A stretch of 17,548 bases of DNA, from contig FLMG01003834.1 in assembly GCA_900088475.1 (NCBI GenBank), forward strand, positions 1-17,548, given 5' to 3'. Positions 10,784 to 17,548 of the stretch are shown one piece after another. Positions within the stretch are counted from its first letter, which is position 1; every line of letters begins with the position of its first letter. Made by a program: the position numbers and the translations under genes. The notes under the pieces are model-generated. The model worked only from the letters and a program-made list of their open reading frames with translations. It did no database searches and was not told the origin of the DNA. This DNA comes from Hyphochytrium catenoides. Taxonomy: Eukaryota; Sar; Hyphochytriomycetes; Hyphochytriales; Hyphochytriaceae.

Positions 10784-11117
10784 GACCCGCGGTGGAAAAG
10801 TGGTTGGGGAGAAGGGGAGACTGCAAGCAATGTTTAGACCGAGAGGTGGTGTGTGTGTGTGTGTGTGTGAAAGAGAGAGAGAGAGAGAGAGCGGTTTGGT
10901 GCTTGTTCAGTCAGCAATGTGCTGTCTTTAGACCTTCTCCCTTAGCTTATAGACTTTATAGCTGCCAAAAAAGGCAAGGCAAAAGACAGGAAACAGACAG
11001 GACAACTATCGTAGAGGTAGTCCAGGGACAAGATAGAGACCGTCACAGACTCAGAGTAGTGGCGGTGGCTACAGCTAGCCAGCAAGTGGTGGACGAGAAA
11101 GAGAGAGAAAGGGGTTA
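10784..11117. other. short intergenic region between convergent genes
   Basis: 334 bases between the PPR gene stop (TAA, 10781-10783) and the ankyrin-TIR gene stop (TGA on the minus strand, 11118-11120). It must hold both 3' UTRs, which may overlap. It contains a (GT)n run directly followed by a (GA)n run at about 10848-10892. No gene or clear AATAAA signal seen. Confidence 0.6.
10848..10892. repeat. compound (GT)n-(GA)n microsatellite
   Basis: A GT repeat of about 20 bases is followed after GAAA by a GA repeat of about 22 bases. It is the only GT-type microsatellite I saw in the window and lies in the 3' region of the PPR-like gene. Confidence 0.9.
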
Positions 11118-11940
11118 TCAGTATACGTCACTATGGGGAGAGAAGTGATGATACAAGGTCTCTTCTTCTGCGTCCAGGGCCTCTCCGGCGGCTCCATCCT
11201 CTGACGCCTCCCCCTCCTCTTCCTCCCTGAGCATTTCAAGCTGGACAAGTTGACTGAGCTGCTGGAAGCTCTGGGTAAAGCCCAGAGTCCGAGAAAAGAA
11301 TGTCAACGTACACCGAGAGAGGGAGAACTCAACTGCGGAAAGGGGAGACGGGAATATGAGTCTGAGCAAGATTAGTGACTTGTCCAAGAAAGTGGACTTT
11401 TCTTTTTGCACCAAGCGGCTTTGCCTATATCGCGGGACGCCTTCTCTCTTTCCCCTCTCTCTCTCATGTCTCTCTCTCTCTCTGCAACGGATGTGAGACT
11501 GGATCAAGTACCTGGCTTGAGGTCTATCTCGGTGTAGAGCACCGGCAGTATGAGTTTGCCTTTGTCTTCGGAGAAGAAGATGAGATCCTTGTGCAGGTCT
11601 TTGCACAGCGTCTGATTGGTCATGACGGCCACCACTGCACTCGACCTATGGGGGGAGAGGTAACAGTGAGCATTGAGAGTAAGGGACAGACAGTTGCCCG
11701 GTTATTTCAGCAGCAGACGGAGACACGGAAGAGAGACTGAGAGAGAGAGAAACAAAGAGGCGGCCCACCTAAGGATGGCGTCCTTTGCTCGACCAACTTT
11801 TTCCGCCAGGTCCGCTCCTGAGATATCCTGATCTGTCTGTACGCGTATTTTCTTCTCTGCGAAGGCTCTGACCAGCTGCCGCACGAAAGAGAGATGCAGC
11901 CCAGCGTGGATTATAAAGACAAAGGCAGCATCGCCCTCTG
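11118..11940 (-). other. region encoding TIR domain 2 (degenerate-type) and acidic tail
   Basis: Three exons (11940-11769, 11645-11512, 11332-11118) encode about residues 595-767. FVFIIHAGLHLSFVRQLVRA matches TIR box 1 and the first helix. IRVQTDQDISGADLAEKVGR matches the BB-loop and αB region (the D..I..G pattern). SSAVVAVMTNQTLCKDLHKD aligns with the TIR1 catalytic segment. There Asp672 replaces the glutamate, and the Trp of WCLKE is also absent. KLILPVLYTEIDL is the following β strand. The last ~45 residues are acidic and not part of the TIR fold. Confidence 0.75.
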
Positions 11941-14352
11941 CTGTGTAGGAAGAAGGAGAGAAGTGTGAGAACGACAGAGAGGGAACCATGTCAAATGAGT
12001 AGGGGCAGACGTGTGTTGTTGCCTAGCAATAGGAAGCCTCCGTCAGGCCGTCTTGCCTCCTCATCCTTCCTGCCACTCTGCCTCAGGTCTCTTCTTTCTC
12101 TTTCTCTCTCTCTCTCCCTCCCCTCCCTCTTTCTCTTGCTGCCGGTTTGTCTCTCCTCCTCTCCTTGCTGTTCTTTGTGCTCGACCGTCATGGGGAAGGT
12201 AACCAAATATAGAGAATAATAAGGGTCTTCTCTCTGGTCCTCTTACCATGCCGAGCGTCTCCTCCTGCCTCCCGTGGCTCTTTCGGGCGAGAGAGACGCC
12301 TCTTTCTGCCATCATCTCCTCTTCTTCCTCTCCTGCTGCCAGCCTTTCTCGCTATCTCATCTCTGACACCATCAGAGAGAGAGAGAACTTTTGCTTGGTA
12401 CTCGTCTTCTCGGTATTCAAAGCAGAATGGAGGAGACGCATCTCTCTTCTCTTTCTTGAGAATCGCCGTATCAAAGTTGATGATTTGGCGAGAGTAGAGA
12501 TACACCTTGAGAAAGGAAGAGAGAGAGAGAGAGAGTCCCTTAAGAAGACGAAGGCTAGGAGAAAAGGAGACGTCGCCTACCTGTAGGACATCCGAGAAAC
12601 TGACCGTGGAAGACAGTTTGACACCAAAGACTAGGATTAAGCAGCCAAAGTAGAGTGAAAGAGCAGAAGAGAGAGAGAGAAAGAGAAGTCAAACGACAAG
12701 ATCCAGTAGTGACCCAATCTGTTTGGCATCTGGAGGGAGCTGATATAGCGGTTTTATGGCACTCCTTCCCAAGTTTCCTCTCCGTTAGCTGTCTCTCTTT
12801 GTCTATTGCTCTCTCTTTCAGTCTCGGCTCCGCAATCTCTCTCTCTGTCCTCGTCATCATCTCTAGATCTCTCTCTCTCTCTGTCCTTGTCATCATCTCT
12901 AGACCTCTCTCTCTGCATGCCCCGTATGTCTTACTTGGTTTGCCTGCTTCCTTAGCTATCGCGAGCTCCTTCAGACACCACTGACTCCGGCCATAGTCTT
13001 CCGCACAGATCGCGATCACCACCTGACAGTTCTGAATGCCCTGAGCGATCTCATCCCGCCACTCCGCGCCAGCACGGATACCTAGGCCAAAATAGAGGCG
13101 CGTAAGGAGGGAGAGACAGAGAGAGAGACCAGCGTGGAAGAGAGGATAAAGCCTTGGCCTCTAGTTTGGTGCATAGTGACTCTAACTGTCGGATTGTCCA
13201 TACGGAGAAAAATGCCCCTCTTCTTCTCCTTCTCTCTCTCTCTCTTTATTTATTTACTGCCGTCTGTCGTTTTCGCTCTTCCTTTTCTCTTCTCATCTAT
13301 CTCTACAAATCTCTCCTTTGACCTGTATGCTCTGTCGTGTCTAGCCACGTCGTGATCTTCTGTTCTTCTAACGATTGCCTGAGGCGCCGGGCAAACTCTC
13401 CATGGGAATGAGTATAGCTGGAAAGAGGCAGCCGTAAGAGAGAGAGAGAGAGTTGGAGAGAGAGAAAGATAGGATGAGATGTCCAGGAGTAATCCTAAGC
13501 ACGTTGGGCCCCGAGTGGCGTTTACCTGATAAAGACGTCTCTCACGCCAATCTGCTTCTTTATCGCATACTGCACGGAGGAGATCAGTCCAATTAGGGGA
13601 GAGAGAGAGAGACCGAAGAGAGAGAGAGAAAGAGACAGAAAGAGAAAGCGTAGCAGAGACTTTGCAACGGGGGAAACCGTGCCATCAGGGAAGAGGACAC
13701 ACTGGCGTAGAGGCAGGAAGTAAGAGACATAGAATGCCCTAGACCAAGACGGAGAGACAGCCAGGAAAAGAGAACCAAGAGAGAAGAGAGGGAGAGCATA
13801 GGCAGAGAGAAAGAGAGAAAGACCTGTAGCTCCATTGACGATGCGCAGTCCAGCGGTCTCTTCAACTCTTTGTCCTCCAGTCTAAAGTCTGCCCCTCGGC
13901 GGAGGAGAGCTAGCGCAGAGTTCTTGTTCCCTCTCCGTATCGCAATATGCAGCGCAGTCTCTCCTCTTCCCTCGCACCTGTACGTAGTGACAGAGTGAGA
14001 GGGAGATCCGTCGGAGAATGGGCAAGAGAGGGAACAGAGAGACAAAAGAACAGAGAGAGAAAGGTAGTTTAACACAGAGACAGAGCAGAGAGAGAGAGAC
14101 CCAGAGGAAGGAGAGAGCCTTACCTGGAGTTGAGATCACATCCCGCCTTCATCAGCTCGCCGAGGATTTCCTCTGTCATATTATCTGTCTCACATCCGCA
14201 TGCCACGGCGTTCCGTCCCTCAGCGTCCACCAAACGGCCGTTAGCGCCGTGACTTACCAGCAACTAATGCGTCACAAAGAGAGAGAGAGAGAGACAGAGA
14301 GAGACAGAGAGACAGAGAGAGAGAGAGAGACAGAAAGAGAGACAGAGACAGA

Positions 14353-14383
<31 letters not shown>

Positions 14384-14639
14384 AAAGAGAGAGAGGGAGA
14401 CAGAGATCCAATGGAAGAGAGAACAATAAGAGAAGACCATCAGATGGAGAGAGAACTCACAGAAGGGAAAGGAAGGAGATCGACATAGATGGGACAGAAG
14501 GAAGTAAGCGATGGCCAAGAGAGACACAGAGAGAAAAGGGAGTGAGAAGTGCGGAAGAAAAGAAAGAGAGAAGGTGGGACGAGCGCGAGGTAGAAAAAGA
14601 GAGGCAGGGATATAATAAAAGGAGAGAAGGGGGAGAGGG

Positions 14640-14682
<43 letters not shown>

Positions 14683-15318
14683 GAGAGAGAGACAAAGAGC
14701 CACCGCAGCAATGAAATCAACGTAGGGGAGGCTGTCAGAGCCGGATTGGAAATGAGCAACGAAGGATCGGTCGATCTCTGACCTGCACAAGCGCATGGTG
14801 ACCGTTCCTGGCAGCCCTGTAGGCCCAGAGAGCAAATGTGAAGCGAGAGAGAGGAGAGAGAGGGAACGAGAGAGAGGGAACGAGAGAGAGGAGAAAAGTT
14901 GCCATATATAAAAGTCAGGAGCCAGAGCAGCAGTGTTCGTTAGCGAGCGGATATGCGCATTACCCTTTTTCGTTAGTTCGACAGAGAGAGAGAGCAAGCA
15001 GAGCGAAGAGAGAGAGGAAGAGGGAGAAAGTGGGAGATAAACAAAAAAAGAGAGAGAGAGAGAGAACAAAAGCGAGAGGATAGTTGATGATGGAGAGCTT
15101 TTACCAGTGTAACGGCGTCCTCTGTCTCTTATCTTTGGCGTTGACGTTAGCTCCATAAAGGATCAGCAGCTGCGCGGCGTGGGAGCTGCCGCAGGTAGCG
15201 GCCCAGTGCAAGGCGGTGCGGTGATGCAATGATGAGACAGGCTCGCCCAGCGTGTTTGGATCTGGCACCGGGGAGAACGGAACGAAGGGGAATGTTGGGT
15301 TGGTATGTATGGGAGAGG

Positions 15319-15376
<58 letters not shown>

Positions 15377-17071
15377 AGGAGAGAGTGGGGCACAGTGGGG
15401 GAGCCAAGGTAGACGAGCGAGATTAGACAAGAGAGACGGAGAGAGACAGAGAAAGTGAGAGAGGAATAGAGAAACAAAGAGACAGAGAGAGAAAAGAAAG
15501 AGCACTGCGCCAAATGATGCTGAGGCTTCACTGCTAAGAACATTGTGTGGCAAAGAAGCAGGAACATGGAGCAGAGGCAGCTGGGAACTAGTTAGATAAG
15601 ATTTGCTTGAGAGAAGTTGAGAGAAGCAGCGGGAGAGAAGAGGAGAAAGTTACAGAGATTTGTAAGAGAGAGGAACGGAGAAACAGAGACCGAATGACGA
15701 AGAGAACGGAAGGAAATACGAGACGGAAAGAGAGAGTCTCACCTGCTCCCTTCTTCAGGAGAGAGAGAACCTTCCGCCAGTCGTCCTGAGCAGCAGCAGA
15801 GTGGAGCCACGTGCAAGCGTGATCTCCGCCCCACTCCTCCAGCAGATTGCAAAGAGCGCGGTTGCCATTCATGTACGCTGCGACCCGAACGGCGGGAAGC
15901 GAGAGAGGTAAAAGGAGAAGGGAGAGAGAGAAATAAGAAAACGAGGAAACTCTTAGTAAAGGAGTGACATACAAGAATGCAGAGAGAATAAAGAGACAGA
16001 CAAATCGAGATGCGCGGCAGGGAGACAGCCCCCGGGTTTGAACGTTGTGGCTAAGAATCAAAACCAGACAGAGAAAGAAAGAGAGAGAGATAGAGAAAGG
16101 AAGGAAGTGTGAGGGCAAGAGAAAGAAAGACAGAGGCAAAATGAGGCGGCCAGCAGGGCCATGCCATGCTTTTTCTAAGAGAGGAAACACCGGCACCGCT
16201 CTCAAGCTTCCTCTCCTGTCATCGAAAGCAATTCTCTCTCTCGCGCTACGTTTCCTTATTCTCTCTTTCTCTCTCATCTCACTGTCTTCCCTCCCCCATT
16301 CTCTTCCTCTTGACCTACCCTGATGCAGGACTGTCAGCGTCATATGGGAGCCTCCTGCGGGCACAATCAGAACATTTGCATTCCCTTCTAAGAGAGCGCG
16401 CATGGTCTCCGTGTCAGAAGCAAAGAACGCTGGAGTGACCTCTTCAGAGAGAAGAAAGGACCGGGAGAGAGCGTTCACGTGGGCTCCTGGGAAGGAAAAG
16501 AACGAGTTAGAGAAGAGACAGAGGGAATACTGTGGGCCGATGCTCTGGACGTGGACAGTGACAGAGAGCGTAGGTGGCAGAGAAAGAAAGAGAAACCAGA
16601 TGGAAGGGGAAGCAAACGTAGAGAGAGAGAGAGAGAGAGAGGGAAAGAGAGAATGAAAGAAAAAGAGAGAAGAAGCGCACGAGAAGAGGACATAAAATAG
16701 GATACAGAGAATTGGGGAGGAGGTGGAGAAAGAGAGAGGGAGCGAAAGTACGAGAGACAAAGAGAGGAAGAGGGAGAGGAGGCGAGAGAGAGAGAGAGAC
16801 ACCGTGTGCTATAAGCCACCGTGTGACCTCCACTTGTCCGTAAATAACTGAGATGTGCAGGGGCGTCAACAAAGTGAAGACAGACGTGTGCTGCCCGGGA
16901 TTCGTGCTGAACTTCATCCCTCGCTTCCTCTCCCAAATCGTGGTTGGAAACAGGCCCTAGAGAAGACAGAAGACGAGAGAAGGAGAGATATCAGTCCAAA
17001 GGGAGCGAATGAGAGACCCTGCAAGACAAGGGCTTCCTTAGAGGGGGAAAGGGAGAGAAAGAGAAAGAGAA

Positions 17072-17104
<33 letters not shown>

Positions 17105-17453
17105 GAGAGAGGCAGAGAGCGCAATACAGTAAAGGCAATAGGCTAAGCGCCTGGGCACTTTTGGAAGACGGACGAGACCGAAAGACTCTTTCTCTCCTTC
17201 TCTCACCTTCATCAGCCAAGTGTACACAGAATTCACGTTGAACTTTGCGGATCTGATCTTGTCATACTTGTTAAGAGAGAAGCCCTGAGAGAAAAGCAGC
17301 TCCAGGAGAGGGAGATCGCCCCGCGCAGCGGCGATGTGAAGAGGATTTCGTCGAGAGCGCGCGAGAAAGAGAAAGAGTCGTGGGGACTGATAATAAGCAG
17401 ACGCGAAAGAGTCACCATAGCGCTTTTTTGCCTCTCTCAGGATGCTGCTCATT
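11118..17453 (-). CDS. ankyrin-repeat protein with two tandem TIR domains, 16 visible exons (5' end probably outside)
   Basis: Exons in coding order: 17453-17207, 16956-16803, 16486-16319, 15877-15743, 15261-15105, 14816-14783, 14263-14124, 13977-13824, 13569-13526, 13417-13323, 13081-12935, 12630-12581, 12505-12247, 11940-11769, 11645-11512, 11332-11118. All introns are GT-AG and all phases join, giving 767 aa from the Met at 17452. Residues about 36-390 form eight or nine ankyrin repeats (RNPLHIAAARGDLPLLELL, TALHWAATCG, TPLHWAARNGHHALVQLLVS, ETALHIAIRRGNKNSALALL). TIR1 spans about 403-530 and TIR2 about 598-740. The C-terminal tail is acidic (REEEEGEASEDG). Ankyrin repeats usually bind partner proteins; TIR domains signal by self-association or by cleaving NAD. 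The gene probably acts in stress, death or immune-type signalling; this is inference. The first exon follows a CTTTAG acceptor with a CT-rich upstream stretch, so the true start is probably beyond the window. The least certain border is the 12247 donor. Confidence 0.85.
12247..13569 (-). other. region encoding TIR domain 1 (catalytic-type)
   Basis: Five exons (13569-13526, 13417-13323, 13081-12935, 12630-12581, 12505-12247) encode about residues 397-594. The first strand and helix read VRDVFISYTHSHGEFARRL, typical TIR box 1. The BB-loop region follows WLDTTEHTGIRAGAEWRDEI. Box 2/αC is VVIAICAEDYGRSQWCLKEL with Glu481 at the position of the NADase glutamate of catalytic TIRs (SARM1, plant TIR-NLRs and bacterial TIRs). 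GKPIFGVKL is the following β strand. After the fold comes a Lys/Arg-rich linker (about 560-594) whose coding status depends on the donor chosen. Confidence 0.85.
12841..12912. repeat. two-copy 36-bp tandem repeat in an intron
   Basis: Copy 1 is 12841-12876 and copy 2 is 12877-12912, with 34 of 36 positions identical. Each contains a GTCATCATCTCTAGA-type core between CT runs. It lies in the intron 12631-12934 of the ankyrin-TIR gene. Confidence 0.9.
14280..14400. repeat. GAGACA/GA low-complexity block in an intron
   Basis: Imperfect GAGAGACA-type repeats in the intron 14264-14782 of the ankyrin-TIR gene. It reads as CT/TGTCTC repeats on the coding strand. Confidence 0.9.
14646..14679. repeat. 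(AG)n microsatellite in an intron
   Basis: Thirty-four bases of perfect AG repeat in the 519-nt intron 14264-14782, (CT)17 on the coding strand. Confidence 0.95.
15329..15372. repeat. (GA)n microsatellite in an intron
   Basis: Forty-four bases of perfect GA repeat, the longest in the window, about 70 bases upstream (in coding direction) of the acceptor at 15262. On the coding strand it is (TC)22 and may act as an extended polypyrimidine tract. Confidence 0.95.
17055..17090. repeat. (GAGAAA)6 hexanucleotide repeat in an intron
   Basis: Six perfect copies of GAGAAA in the intron 16957-17206 of the ankyrin-TIR gene. On the coding strand it reads TTTCTC. Confidence 0.95.
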
Positions 17454-17548
17454 CTAAAGAACAAGGTTTAAGGAAGGCATGTTGTTACCATCCGAAGTTG
17501 AGGATGAAGAGTCGTGGAAAGAGAGAGAGTGGGAGAGAGAGAGAAAGA
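17454..17548 (-). other. partial intron at the window edge
   Basis: On the coding strand this stretch begins with CT repeats (17505-17548). It contains no AG dinucleotide between the repeat and CTTTAG at 17454-17459. That is the expected layout of a branch-to-acceptor region, so an exon upstream of the window is likely. If the gene starts here instead, this would be a 5' UTR intron. Confidence 0.45.

Noticed and set aside
14018-15458. Long open frames encoding Arg-Glu or Ser-Leu repeats across GA/CT tracts
   Set aside because: These are readings of dinucleotide repeats, which have no stop codons in these frames. The tracts fall in introns of the ankyrin-TIR gene, between exons joined by consistent splice sites.
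1-17548. CRISPR-like arrays, tRNA genes, transposon ends
   Set aside because: The repeats are simple GA/CT tracts without spacers. No tRNA B-box (GGTTCRANNCC) with a matching A-box was found, and no paired terminal repeats or transposase/reverse-transcriptase motifs were seen.

Overview
The window comes from a nuclear genome of a microbial eukaryote (protist or alga). It has multi-exon genes with GT-AG introns, the standard genetic code (stops TGA, TAA, TAA, TGA in the four genes), roughly balanced base composition, and unusually abundant (CT)n/(GA)n tracts, mostly in introns. I cannot name the lineage from sequence alone. All gene models are hand-spliced: I required GT-AG borders and phase continuity at every junction, and that family motifs read through the joins.

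Layout: (1) 401-2246, plus: four-exon choline/ethanolamine kinase, 397 aa, with a hydrophobic N-terminus. (2) 2970-3740, minus: single-exon type I membrane protein, 256 aa, with a signal peptide, Pro/Thr-rich stalk, one transmembrane helix and a short tail. (3) 3741-8252: a 4.5-kb spacer between divergent genes in which I could not establish any gene. (4) 8253-10783, plus: four-exon pentatricopeptide-like (PPR) protein, 595 aa, with a probable organelle-targeting N-terminus. (5) 11118-17453, minus: 16 visible exons that join into an ankyrin-repeat protein ending in two tandem TIR domains, 767 aa from the first visible Met. Its 5' end probably lies beyond the window.

Genes 1/2 and 4/5 are tail-to-tail pairs; genes 2/4 are head-to-head across the spacer. 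The genes do not form one pathway: phospholipid head-group phosphorylation, a surface protein, organelle RNA metabolism and a signalling or immunity-type protein.

The most interesting item is the ankyrin-TIR-TIR gene. Its first TIR keeps the WCLxEL-type glutamate that serves as the NAD-cleaving residue in catalytic TIRs. The second TIR has Asp at the aligned position and looks degenerate. Nearly all of the gene's introns are polypyrimidine on the coding strand, so about 6 kb shows strong purine/pyrimidine strand asymmetry.
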